Source of the DNA: Gemmatimonadota bacterium
Lineage (GTDB): Bacteria; 4572-55; J002
Direction: 5' to 3'
DNA: 64,000 bases
Assembly: GCA_003697105.1 (NCBI GenBank)
Contig: RFFQ01000012.1
Coordinates: 12,637 to 76,636, forward strand
Shown: one piece after another, positions 35,601 to 42,667 of the stretch
Position numbering within the stretch: position 1 is the stretch's first letter
Layout of the letters: the number at the start of each line of letters is the position of its first letter
Position numbers and translations under genes: made by a program
Notes under the pieces: generated by a model
Told to the model about the DNA's origin: nothing
What the model saw: the letters and a program-made list of their open reading frames with translations, nothing else
Databases searched by the model: none

Positions 35601-35995
35601 TTGATGCCGATGGGCTGGTCAAAGTAGCCATGTTCACCCGCGAGGCAGCACTCTATCTGGCAGAACGAGAACAACCCATGCGTTTTACCGGTAGCCCCGA
35701 CAAAGAACCCCCCCCCGTGATGGAAGGAACGCGCCGGGCCACCACCGGTAGTATGCCCGATTTTAGCTATAGCGGCGAAGGGGTGCGTCTGGCAGAAGTA
35801 CCGGCAGATTCGCCCGCCGCCAAAGCGGGTCTGCAACCCGGCGATGTGCTGATCCGGGTGAATGAAACACCGATCCCCAATTTGCAAGCGTACACAAACG
35901 TTCTCAAAGCCCACCAACCCGGTGATGAAGTGCTGGTAACCTTCCAGCGAGATGGCAACGAAAAATCCGCAAAGTTGGTACTCGGCGCCCGATAA
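32666..35995 (+). CDS. Exported fusion peptidase: M1-like plus M28 plus PDZ
   Basis: An 1109-residue protein with a signal peptide (about residues 1-22). An M1-like gluzincin domain carries H307, E308, H311 (HEILH) and E329; the gap of 17 residues is one shorter than the usual 18. Near 700-1000 lies an M28 aminopeptidase domain with zinc ligands H813, D837, E871/E872, D900 and H970, all in expected contexts (AHYDH, GADDNASG, TAEEAG, LDTVG, DYHRPSD). A PDZ domain (about 1015-1105; AGLQPGDVLIRVNETPI) ends the protein. It is probably a periplasmic or surface aminopeptidase. No sorting tail is seen. It follows the PorV-like gene by 28 bases. Confidence 0.9.
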   Translation: MRYISYSLLILWVLFGSSVRADSSIHHDIHVMELNPAEHTIRVKDEITIPADRLSPEVHFLLHGDLMVTESSISYRRQREAAAEDFGLNPEDFEAPMDIPVFHYIIEVPDPGHELTFTFYYEGTIYHPIEEMSEEYARSFSVSPGIISAEGVYLSGSSIWVPWFNDDLVTFNLDVTVDAAWDVISQGTRAVHEVVNGKKRVRWESPQPVDEPFLIAGPFTEYDRNAGAVTAMVFLREADDAATLAEKYLEATAQYLEMYRELIGPYPYTKFALVENFWETGYGMPSFTLLGPKIIRFPFILHSSYPHEILHNWWGNGVFVDYDKGNWCEGLTAYMADHLIKEQRGQAVEYRRSTLQKYADYVKESNDFPLIEFRSRHNASTEAIGYGKSLMFFHMLRQEVGDELFARGMRQFYREQKFKKATFDDIRTAFESLTGIDLKPFFEQWTTRTGAPNLALSDVTVTPTGDKHQLTFQLRQTQAGDPFPMRVPVAIYFASQPEPEIQHVPLTFKSQFYQFEFDQAPVRIDVDPQFDVFRAVDPHEVPPALSKIFGDDEVLMVLPRNSALVEAYQQLARTWNKPVVYADELEHIPADKPVWILGWDNPHRSIITNGISDYDAVIGESQVRFGKTVLTRENNSFVVVARHPQNVEHVVVWLATDNPAAIPGLARKLPHYGKYSYLVFEGDEPTNIAKGQWEVVHSPLSVTLGQMTVEPKLPERQALAELPPVFSADRMMADIQFLASAELQGRGFGSAGLDRAAEYIQQQFENAGLQVIVQEWSDQGGLDNQTATLKNIIGIIPGTHSGWEQQSVVISAHYDHLGLGWPDVRQGNEGKIHYGADDNASGVAVLLELARTWGTKLQPSRTIILAAFTAEEAGRRGSKYYVDHFEPYPADQVMANINLDTVGRLGDGKIQVIGGSTASEWKHVAMGVSFVTGIPSEMVTQDLDASDQVSFIEKGIPAIQLFTGAHLDYHRPSDTPDRIDADGLVKVAMFTREAALYLAEREQPMRFTGSPDKEPPPVMEGTRRATTGSMPDFSYSGEGVRLAEVPADSPAAKAGLQPGDVLIRVNETPIPNLQAYTNVLKAHQPGDEVLVTFQRDGNEKSAKLVLGAR

Positions 35996-36083
35996 TAATG
36001 GAATTACCCGAGCGGTGGCACAACACCGTCTCCCAAACCGGTATTAAGCTCATTACCAGCGGGAACGGTATTCATAACAACCA

Positions 36084-36144
36084 ACCCTTGCCCGGTGTCA
36101 CAAATGGCAAGGGTGAAACGTAGAAAAATACGGTAAACTATAAT
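36084..36144 (+). promoter_or_regulatory. Hairpin and -10 element before the TolB-like gene
   Basis: The 185-base gap holds a nine-base-pair stem ACCCTTGCC (36084-36092) with GGCAAGGGT (36106-36114) lacking a T run, and a perfect TATAAT at 36139-36144 without a recognisable -35. The promoter may therefore need an activator. AAGGAG precedes the ATG at 36181. Confidence 0.45.
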
Positions 36145-36180
36145 CTTTTCATTCTCACCTTTTAAATTTAAGGAGTTCAT

Positions 36181-37314
36181 ATGACGCGGTACATTGTAAT
36201 CGTAATGAGCATTCTGTTTTTCACCCTTTCACTTTCGGCGGAAGAAACCCTCCTACCGGACCAACTGAAAGATTCACGGGAGGTTCATCTTCAAAATATT
36301 AAACAATTAACTTTCGGCGGGCAAAATGCAGAAGCCTATTTTTCATTTGACGGGCAACGATTAACATACCAATCGACCCCCCGTGACGGAAAATGCGATC
36401 AGATTTATCACATGAATATTGACGGCAGTGATAAACGGATGGTCAGTACAGGCAAGGGAATCACGACGTGTTCCTTCATGTATCCTGATGGGAAGCACTT
36501 TTTGTATGCCTCCACCCATGAAGGGAACCCGGACTGCCCCCCACCACCGGACATGAGTCAAGGATATGTATGGCGTTTGGAAAAAGAGTATGACATTTAC
36601 AAAGCGGATATGGAAGGCAATATTGTTCAAAAATTGACCGATACTCCCGGCTATGATGCCGAGGCGGTCATCTCCCCGACCGGTGACAAAATCGTGTTTA
36701 CCAGCGTTCGCAGTGGTGATTTGGAACTTTGGACAATGGATTTGGACGGTAGTAACCTCAAACAGTTGACAAACACCCCCGGTTATGATGGGGGTGCGTT
36801 TTTCTCCCGCGATGGGAAAAAAATTGTGTGGCGTGCCAGCCGGTTTGAAAACGATCCGGAAGGGTTAGCCGATTACCAACGCTTGCTCAAAATGGGCATG
36901 ATCCGACCCTCTAAACTGGATATTTACATAATGGACGCCGATGGCTCGAATGTCCAACGCGTCACGCATTTTAACAAAGCCAGCTTCGGCCCCTATTTTC
37001 ATCCTTCTGGCGAAAAGATCATTTTTTCAAGCAACTTAGGTGATCCCAAAGGGCGGGAGTTTGATCTATACTTGATCAATATTGATGGTAGCGGTCTGGA
37101 GCAGATCACCTTTACGCCGGAATTTGACGGCTTCCCCATGTTCAGTCTGGATGGGAAAAAACTCGTCTGGGGGTCCAACCGGTTTAATGAGTTACCCCGG
37201 GAAACCAATGTGTTTATTTGCGATTGGGTGGATCAACCGCTAAAATCAAACCTCACACCAGCTAAACGCGGTAAAGCCCGCCGGGTGAGTGGAGAATCCA
37301 GTCACACCCAATAA
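36181..37314 (+). CDS. Exported TolB-like beta-propeller protein (WD40-like PD40 repeats)
   Basis: A 377-residue protein with a signal peptide (MTRYIVIVMSILFFTLSLSAEE). At least five PD40/TolB repeats follow, each with a GKxIVFxS-type strand and a DLYxMDxDGSNxxQLT-type strand (for example near 155, 195, 255 and 300). Together they would close a six-bladed propeller. It lacks the N-terminal TolB domain, so it is not Tol-Pal TolB itself. Such propellers bind proteins or peptides in the periplasm or at the cell surface. It is separated from the fusion peptidase by a hairpin and has its own -10 element. Confidence 0.85.
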   Translation: MTRYIVIVMSILFFTLSLSAEETLLPDQLKDSREVHLQNIKQLTFGGQNAEAYFSFDGQRLTYQSTPRDGKCDQIYHMNIDGSDKRMVSTGKGITTCSFMYPDGKHFLYASTHEGNPDCPPPPDMSQGYVWRLEKEYDIYKADMEGNIVQKLTDTPGYDAEAVISPTGDKIVFTSVRSGDLELWTMDLDGSNLKQLTNTPGYDGGAFFSRDGKKIVWRASRFENDPEGLADYQRLLKMGMIRPSKLDIYIMDADGSNVQRVTHFNKASFGPYFHPSGEKIIFSSNLGDPKGREFDLYLINIDGSGLEQITFTPEFDGFPMFSLDGKKLVWGSNRFNELPRETNVFICDWVDQPLKSNLTPAKRGKARRVSGESSHTQ

Positions 37315-37330
37315 AAATAAATCGTAAAAC

Positions 37331-37372
37331 ATGACCTAAATCAAGGTCTCTTATTCCTGTTTTGGGTATAAT
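37331..37372 (+). promoter_or_regulatory. FNR/CRP-type class II promoter of the mini-protein and YwiC-like genes
   Basis: ATGAC-CTAA-ATCAA at 37331-37344 matches the FNR/DNR consensus TTGAT-N4-ATCAA in 8 of 10 positions. A perfect TATAAT lies at 37367-37372 and no -35 box is apparent. The centre of the dyad is at -41.5 from the predicted start (37379), exactly the class II activator position. The regulator gene is not in the window. Confidence 0.55.
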
Positions 37373-37408
37373 ATATGCCGTATTGAATTCACTGCCAATA
37401 CGGCATAT
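37373..37408. promoter_or_regulatory. Perfect 13-bp dyad overlapping the predicted transcription start
   Basis: ATATGCCGTATTG (37373-37385) and CAATACGGCATAT (37396-37408) are perfect inverted copies around a 10-base spacer. The dyad begins directly after the -10 box, so it would suit a repressor operator. It could also be a weak terminator for the upstream TolB-like gene, but only a short T run follows. Confidence 0.6.
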
Positions 37409-37438
37409 TTCCTACATCAATCGTTAAGGGAGTCGTAT

Positions 37439-37633
37439 ATGTCTCAGCCAGTTTCCAATCCCCATTGTGTCTATTGCCAACGCACCAGTGATCAAGTTCC
37501 GTTGATACCCATCATGTTCAAAGGGGAAGAATTGCATATTTGTTCCCAGCACATGCCGGTACTCATCCATCATCCTGAGCAACTTGCGGAATTTATGCCC
37601 GGCACCGAAAATTTGGAAGGACATCAGCATTAA
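37439..37633 (+). CDS. Zinc-ribbon-like mini-protein upstream of the YwiC-like gene
   Basis: A 64-residue soluble protein with CVYC at residues 10-13 and CSQH at 35-38, a CxxC-CxxH arrangement suited to one zinc or Fe ion. The C-terminus has HxH (EGHQH). I do not recognise a named family. GGGAG precedes the ATG, and the stop overlaps the next start by one base (TAATG), so it is coupled to the YwiC-like protein. The FNR-like promoter suggests expression under low oxygen or NO. Its role is unknown; a metal-dependent partner of the membrane protein is one possibility. Confidence 0.72.
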   Translation: MSQPVSNPHCVYCQRTSDQVPLIPIMFKGEELHICSQHMPVLIHHPEQLAEFMPGTENLEGHQH

Positions 37634-38409
37634 TGGCAAAAAATTGGAAACCCCCACTGCCCAAAGAACACGGGGCGTGGGGGATTCTTATCGGTTCATT
37701 TTTAGTGGTGCCCGCATTAGAACACCAATTTACCATCGCTATGGGCATCTTTTTGATAGGGTTACTCTGCCTCTACATCTTTAGTCAAGGAGTGTTGGTC
37801 TGTCTCAAACGGCAATTACAATTGCAAGATTGGCTCTGGTTAGGGTGTTTTGGCGGTGGGGGTATGCTCTTGTTGGGCATATCCCTTATGCTGGCGCAGA
37901 CCCTTTTTCCACTCTGGGGGCTCACACTGATGATCCCCTTCTGGTTGGTCCAATGGGCACTGATCCGTGCCCGAATGCAACGTACTATTTTTGCTTATTT
38001 ACTGGGTAGCATTGGGTTATCTGTAGTTGCACCACTCACGTTACTACTGATCGAGCCTCACCTCACACCCCATCTGATATGGGTTTGGCTACTGGCGGCA
38101 TTGTTTTACAGTAGCGCCATCTTATTTGTACAATATCTGATCATCAATTTGAAACACCAAGAAGAATTGCGGCAACGTTACCGGTTGACCCTGATTATCT
38201 ATCACATCATTCTTTTTGGGTTTCTAATCGGGCTTGTTCGGGGGGTTGAACGTTTGCAATGGGGATTAATTTTGGTGTACACACCGATTACCGCACAGGT
38301 GGTGTGGGGACTTCTCCGGCAGCCTAAAGTCCGCAGTTTTAAAACCGTCGGTTGGATTCAAATTTTACACGGGGTCGTGTTTATCCTGCTAATTTGGGGA
38401 TTAGTCTAA
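37633..38409 (+). CDS. YwiC-like polytopic membrane protein
   Basis: A 258-residue membrane protein with about eight helices. The N-terminal KPPLPKEHGAWGIL segment is the hallmark of the YwiC family (PF14256). In Bacillus subtilis ywiC lies next to fnr and narK, in the anaerobic nitrate respiration region, but its function is not established. The FNR-type site upstream of this operon fits the same regulatory context. Several His and acidic residues lie at helix ends. The stop overlaps the convergent exbD-like gene by 9 bases. Confidence 0.85.
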   Translation: MAKNWKPPLPKEHGAWGILIGSFLVVPALEHQFTIAMGIFLIGLLCLYIFSQGVLVCLKRQLQLQDWLWLGCFGGGGMLLLGISLMLAQTLFPLWGLTLMIPFWLVQWALIRARMQRTIFAYLLGSIGLSVVAPLTLLLIEPHLTPHLIWVWLLAALFYSSAILFVQYLIINLKHQEELRQRYRLTLIIYHIILFGFLIGLVRGVERLQWGLILVYTPITAQVVWGLLRQPKVRSFKTVGWIQILHGVVFILLIWGLV

Positions 38410-38868
38410 TCCTCCAGAAAAGGCAATTTCGGTAAAGCCAGAGCGGTTACAGCGGCTCATAACTTCCACAATATCCTCATAAAGCACATCATCTGCAGGA
38501 ATCAACACAACGGTTTGAATTTGGGGATGGTCTCTTTTGATTTGTACCAAGCGCGTAGTCAGGCGAGAAAAATCATAGGCTTGACCCGCCCGGCACGGAA
38601 TCTGTTCCACCAGCACCCCATCAAGAACCAGATTTAAGCCATCACGGGAGATTCCCACCGCAAACGCCACAATTTCAGGTTCTTCTTCAGATGAAGGCTC
38701 CGCCGGTTCGCCCTCTGCTGGAAGCGAAAATTCAAAAATAGCGGTCTGGGCAAAAACCGCGGTCAGCAACAGGAACGGAATCAGCACTAAAAAAAGATTC
38801 ATCACCGGCAATACATTGACTTCCGCCTCATGGGCACGTTTGCGGTGACGTGAACGACGACGAGACAT
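38401..38868 (-). CDS. exbD: ExbD/TolR-like protein with Asn in place of the conserved membrane Asp
   Basis: A 155-residue protein: basic N-terminus, one membrane helix (about 18-40) and a periplasmic domain that ends in VMSRCNRSGFTEIAFSGG, like ExbD/TolR. The helix reads VNVLPVMNLFLVLIP; position 24 is Asn where ExbD/TolR carries the protonatable Asp essential for proton-driven work. Relatives with MN at this place form a recognisable subgroup, so this is probably not a simple mutation. It pairs with the upstream ExbB-like gene, although a 187-base gap holding a tandem repeat separates them. Confidence 0.86.
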   Translation of the reverse strand: MSRRRSRHRKRAHEAEVNVLPVMNLFLVLIPFLLLTAVFAQTAIFEFSLPAEGEPAEPSSEEEPEIVAFAVGISRDGLNLVLDGVLVEQIPCRAGQAYDFSRLTTRLVQIKRDHPQIQTVVLIPADDVLYEDIVEVMSRCNRSGFTEIAFSGGLD

Positions 38869-38961
38869 TTTTCAATTAATGATGACAAATGAATAATGAT
38901 GAATGACCCACTCCCCAATCAGGATTTAGGGATTAGGATTTAGGGGTTCATGTAATTCCCC

Positions 38962-39057
38962 AACTCACCAACTCCCAAACTCCCAAACTCCCAAACTCCC
39001 AAACTCCTAAACTCCCAAACTCCCAAACTCCTAAACTCCCAAACTCCCCAACTCACT
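38962..39057. repeat. Tandem 8-bp repeat, twelve units, between exbB and exbD
   Basis: Twelve head-to-tail copies of AACTCCCA (AGTTTGGG-type on the other strand) with a few changes such as AACTCCTA, ending on the stop codon of the ExbB-like gene. Before it, 38878-38950 holds more degenerate simple sequence (ATGATGAA and GGATTTAGG repeats). No ORF is present in this gap. Confidence 0.92.
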
Positions 39058-39679
39058 ATTTTTTATTTTTCAGTAAGTTACCAATGTGAGTCGAACAGCG
39101 ATCTATATCATCAAGTAGGCGTTCTGTGCGTCGCCAAATAACGGTGTACGCAATCAGGCAAGGAATTGCAACAATCAACCCGAAAGCGGTGGTATTCATC
39201 GCTTTGGAGATACCTTGAGTCAATTCCATGGCACGAGCGGCGGCACTAGCCGTCCCCACTGCCGAAAAGGAATCCATTAAACCAATGATAGTGCCCAACA
39301 ATCCCAGCAACGTGGCAATCTGAGCCAGCATCGACAGGTAGGGGGTCCGTGCTTCGAGTAAGGGCAATTCCGCTAGTGTCGCTTCTTCCAACGCATCCTC
39401 GACGGGTAACTCATCTTCTTGAAAAGCTAACAAACCGGCAAGTATAATCCGTGAAAAGACGGTGGGATGGTCGCGGCAATAACGAATTGCTTTATCAAGG
39501 TTATCTACCCGAATATCACGGGCGATCTCATTGATAAAATAGTCAACACGGGTACGATGCGGCAAAAAAATGACCATCACCCGCTCAATAGTGATCGCCA
39601 CTGCTACAGCGGAGACCGCTAAAATCAGGTACATAAAAACGCCGCCATCCTGAAAGGCACGAGCGACCAGTTCGATCAT
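39056..39679 (-). CDS. exbB: ExbB/TolQ/MotA-family proton channel protein
   Basis: A 207-residue membrane protein with three helices (about 13-33, 112-135 and 155-180) and a cytoplasmic region between the first two. The signature LLGLLGTIIGLMDSFSAVG near 122 and the ISKAMNTTAFGLIVAIPCLIAY segment near 155 are the conserved parts of the MotA/TolQ/ExbB family. With ExbD it forms the motor that energises TonB or Tol-like machines. Nine bases separate it from the upstream 149-residue protein gene. No TonB gene was seen in the window. Confidence 0.92.
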   Translation of the reverse strand: MIELVARAFQDGGVFMYLILAVSAVAVAITIERVMVIFLPHRTRVDYFINEIARDIRVDNLDKAIRYCRDHPTVFSRIILAGLLAFQEDELPVEDALEEATLAELPLLEARTPYLSMLAQIATLLGLLGTIIGLMDSFSAVGTASAAARAMELTQGISKAMNTTAFGLIVAIPCLIAYTVIWRRTERLLDDIDRCSTHIGNLLKNKK

Positions 39680-39688
39680 AGGGAGTCC

Positions 39689-40138
39689 TCACCATATTAA
39701 ATAGATTAAGCCCGAAAGTAACAAACTTCCGCCGGCAGCATAGCCTAACTGCCGGGCGGCATTCGTTTGGTCTTGATTGTGTAGAACCCAAGCGGCGGAG
39801 CCGAAACCCACGCCAGCCGCAGCGGTACTCCACATGATAGCGCGTGAAAGACGAAAATTGGGAGAGGTCGCCGTCAAGAGGGCATCGGAATCCGGGTGGA
39901 GGGGTTTTTCCAGTGCTTCTAGGTTCGGTTCGAGGGGATTCAGGGGTACTATTTTTTTCTGTAATGGTATTGCTGCTGGTTGGGATTCTACGGCGCCTTC
40001 GATCTGTGCCGCCTCCATAATCATGGTTTCACCCGCTTTTGAGGTATCTTGGGATGCGGTTTCTTGCGCCGAAGCACCGAACACGCACCCCAAGAGAATC
40101 ACTAACACGAGGGAGAATCGATGGAAGACATTCATCAT
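39689..40138 (-). CDS. Exported membrane-anchored protein of unknown function in the exb operon
   Basis: A 149-residue protein (ATG at 40138; a second ATG at 40135 is equally possible; AAGGG lies just upstream). A signal peptide ends near ...FGASAQ. A polar Ala/Glu/Pro-rich linker follows (about 25-90), then two hydrophobic segments (about 97-118 and 128-148) at the C-terminus. I do not recognise a family. Its position directly before exbB, with 9 bases between, suggests a partner of the ExbB/ExbD motor. The pairing is by context only. Confidence 0.65.
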   Translation of the reverse strand: MMNVFHRFSLVLVILLGCVFGASAQETASQDTSKAGETMIMEAAQIEGAVESQPAAIPLQKKIVPLNPLEPNLEALEKPLHPDSDALLTATSPNFRLSRAIMWSTAAAGVGFGSAAWVLHNQDQTNAARQLGYAAGGSLLLSGLIYLIW

Positions 40139-40194
40139 CAATCCCTTACAATGGAGATGAGCCAGCGGAGATGTTCAGCCGTATCTTGTTCAGG

Positions 40195-41124
40195 TTAGCC
40201 TTCCTGCGACTCCAACCACCGTTCGGCATCAATCGCCGCCATACAACCTGTTCCGGCGGCAGTAATTGCCTGACGATAATAGGAATCTTGCACATCACCA
40301 CAAGCAAACACGCCTTCAATATTGGTTTTGGTTGATTTGGGCTGGGTGATCAAATACCCGACCTCATCCATATCCAATATCCCTTTGAAAAGGTCTGTAT
40401 TGGGTTTGTGACCAATCGCCATAAAGACGCCATCAATGGGCATTTCGCGGGTTTCGTTGGTTTTGACATTTTTCAACCGTACCCCGGTCACATTTTTCTC
40501 ACCTAAAATTTCATCAATAACCGTATCCCAAATGAACTCAATTTTTTCGTTCTTCATGGCACGCTCTTGCATGATTTTGGAGGCGCGCAGTTCGTTACGG
40601 CGGTGCACCACATACACTTTGGAGGCAAACCGGGTCAAAAAGGTGGCTTCTTCCATGGCGGTATCGCCCCCGCCAACGACGATGACCGCTTTATCGCGGA
40701 AAAAGGCGCCATCACAGGTGGCACAGGCAGAAACCCCGAAGCCCATCAGGCGTTTTTCGGATTCCAAACCCAGTAATTTGGCAGTAGCGCCTGTCGCCAC
40801 AATCACCGCTTTGGCGAAATAATCGTTTCCGTCATCCGCACTGATTTTGAAGGGTCGCTGGGAAAAGTCAACCGCGGTCACTTCACCGAAAATGGACTCC
40901 GTCCCAAAGCGAAGGGCTTGTTTCTTAAATTTTTCCATCATTTCGGGACCCATGATCCCATTTTCAAAACCGGGATAATTTTCCACATCGGTTGTGATGG
41001 TGAGCTGACCGCCGGGTTGCATACCTTCAAATACCAACGGCTTTAAGTTTGCGCGGGCGGTATAAATAGCCGCGGTCCAACCCGCCGCCCCCGCACCAAT
41101 AATAATCACATTGCGAATATCCAT
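40195..41124 (-). CDS. trxB: Thioredoxin reductase
   Basis: A 309-residue flavoprotein from the ATG at 41124, with AAGGAG ten bases upstream; an upstream ATG at 41154 lacks a ribosome site. FAD-binding GAGAAG is near residue 9, the redox-active CATC near 135, the NADPH motif [10 protein letters not shown] near 155 and the C-terminal FAD segment [10 protein letters not shown] near 275. It reduces thioredoxin with NADPH in the cytosol. It follows the DUF4412-type gene and precedes the exb operon; a 56-base gap to the next gene allows co-transcription. Confidence 0.96.
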   Translation of the reverse strand: MDIRNVIIIGAGAAGWTAAIYTARANLKPLVFEGMQPGGQLTITTDVENYPGFENGIMGPEMMEKFKKQALRFGTESIFGEVTAVDFSQRPFKISADDGNDYFAKAVIVATGATAKLLGLESEKRLMGFGVSACATCDGAFFRDKAVIVVGGGDTAMEEATFLTRFASKVYVVHRRNELRASKIMQERAMKNEKIEFIWDTVIDEILGEKNVTGVRLKNVKTNETREMPIDGVFMAIGHKPNTDLFKGILDMDEVGYLITQPKSTKTNIEGVFACGDVQDSYYRQAITAAGTGCMAAIDAERWLESQEG

Positions 41125-41177
41125 TACACAAACTCCTTCAGTGATATAAATCATGAAAAAATAAGATGGTATTGCGA

Positions 41178-41987
41178 TTAATTATGTTGCATTTGCTCCC
41201 GCCAATCGACCTTCTTCAAGCCTTCCGGCAGTTTGAAGAGTGCCGCATCCACGTTTGTTTCTTCAATTTGGCGAAGCTCACTGGTTTCCACCACGTGATC
41301 CCCTTCATACGTGACCGTTTTAACCGGAACACCACTGTACATCAGCTTTTCTTCGGCTTCAGCAGAGCCATAGGCGTAAATCTCATCCCGGTCTGGATTC
41401 AGTTTGGCAAAAAAGTCAGCCATTTTCTGTAACGTCGCAAAATCATGCCCGGTTATTCCGAGTTTGGTTTCATCTGCCGCCCAAACAGTTTCGATTTTTG
41501 TATCATCTTCATACCCGTCGTACACATCACACACCCATGTGCCTATTTTTTCCCCAGAGCGTATTTTTTTGTACACCACCGGTGGTTTCTCATCCGGCAT
41601 ATACACCCCCATCATGTCTTCCATCATTTGGCGTTGTTCTGGGGGCAACTGTTTCAGTTGTTCTTCCATCAGGCGCTGTTGTTCCGTCATGGCGGCATTC
41701 ACTTGCTCACCTACCGCTTCAATATCCGCTTTGGTCATTTCTGTATAGGTTTTGTCCTTCAAATTGATAGACCAGACCACCTCTTTCGCGGCATCAAAAA
41801 TAAAGATGGCTTGATCTTCGACGGATTCAAACCGCAAATGATCCCCATCTATAAAAATCTTTTCGGTTAAGGTCTGTCCAGACACCTCGTTTGTAGTGGT
41901 ATGAACTGCCGCAATCCCAGCAAAACCATCACTCGAAATTCCCAGATTGAGAAGTAACAACAGTGAGACCACCGTTAAATAGCGCAT
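41178..41987 (-). CDS. Exported DUF4412-like protein
   Basis: A 269-residue protein from the ATG at 41987; the ATG at 41999 overlaps the ribosome site. A signal peptide ([23 protein letters not shown]) leads to a periplasmic beta-rich domain with the [31 protein letters not shown] and [15 protein letters not shown] segments seen in DUF4412 and LolA-like proteins. A Gln/Glu/Met-rich coiled stretch (about 95-125) interrupts it. The function of the family is unknown; a lipid- or polymer-binding role is possible. It is probably first in an operon with trxB. Confidence 0.75.
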   Translation of the reverse strand: MRYLTVVSLLLLLNLGISSDGFAGIAAVHTTTNEVSGQTLTEKIFIDGDHLRFESVEDQAIFIFDAAKEVVWSINLKDKTYTEMTKADIEAVGEQVNAAMTEQQRLMEEQLKQLPPEQRQMMEDMMGVYMPDEKPPVVYKKIRSGEKIGTWVCDVYDGYEDDTKIETVWAADETKLGITGHDFATLQKMADFFAKLNPDRDEIYAYGSAEAEEKLMYSGVPVKTVTYEGDHVVETSELRQIEETNVDAALFKLPEGLKKVDWREQMQHN

Positions 41988-42043
41988 AGTAAAAAACATC
42001 CTTTCTTGGCAAAAGAGAAAAATTGATAAATTTAAGAGCCTTC

Positions 42044-42073
42044 AAAATAGTGTTTTTTGTCATTCTCTGTCAA
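42044..42073 (-). promoter_or_regulatory. Predicted promoter of the DUF4412-trxB operon
   Basis: On the minus strand TTGACA (42073-42068), an 18-base spacer and TATTTT (42049-42044). The start would be near 42037, about 50 bases before the ATG at 41987. The remaining part of the gap (42074-42180) shows nothing else recognisable. Confidence 0.6.
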
Positions 42074-42180
42074 GCCTTCCTTTTGGATTTCGCTTGATCT
42101 TCAACGGGAATCATGCTAAGTTGCCGATGTCTCAATTCTATCACCGACAGTTCACGGTTCATGTTCAGGGAGTTCAAGTG

Positions 42181-42655
42181 ATGCGGAAATTCCTTTTTCT
42201 GACCTTTTTTAGGGATATGTGTCACCAGTTGTGATTCCGATGATAGCCGCCCCACCGGAACCCCCCCCCCTCCATTACCGAGCAAGGTTTCGATCCCCGG
42301 TACAACTTACTGGTGGAATGATACCGTCTTTTACGAAATTTTTGTACGTAGTTTTTACGACAGTGATGGCGATGATACCGGTGATTTTGCCGGTCTGATT
42401 GACAAACTGGATTATCTGAACGATGGAAACCCCAACGCCACGACCGATTACAAAGGTATTAAACTGGATGCGATGACAGTCGGGGAAGCATGGGATAACA
42501 CCAGTGTGGTCCGTGGTTATGCGGAGAGCGGACTCGACTTTTGTTTTGAATTCGATCTGGCAACGGCGATTTTAAATGCCGTCAATAGCGGTGCCCCGGA
42601 TTATATTCAATCCCAACTGGAAATCGTAGCAGATGCCTACCCCTACCACCAATAA
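42181..42655 (+). pseudogene. Decayed GH13 alpha-amylase lipoprotein gene
   Basis: The ATG at 42181 (GGGAG upstream) begins MRKFLFLTFF, then the frame breaks in a T6 run at 42205-42210. One base off, it continues as a lipobox LGICVTSC, a Pro-rich linker and the start of a GH13 catalytic domain (YWWNDTVFYEIFVRSFYDSDGD, quoted only in part; LIDKLDYLND). After NATTDYKGI the sequence jumps in frame to DAMTVGEAWDN, which belongs far downstream near the catalytic Glu. It stops at 42655 before the FLTNHD motif. So there is one frameshift, an internal loss of perhaps 200 or more residues, and a lost C-terminus. The region cannot make an active enzyme. Confidence 0.85.
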
Positions 42656-42667
42656 GGTAACCTCACC

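Noticed and set aside
38962-39057. CRISPR array at the tandem repeat
   Set aside because: The units are 8 bases long and directly adjacent, with no spacers and no cas genes nearby.
42070-42285. 71-residue minus-strand open frame
   Set aside because: It lies opposite the amylase remnant and the trxB-operon promoter, has low-complexity Gly and basic runs and no ribosome site. Considered a chance frame.
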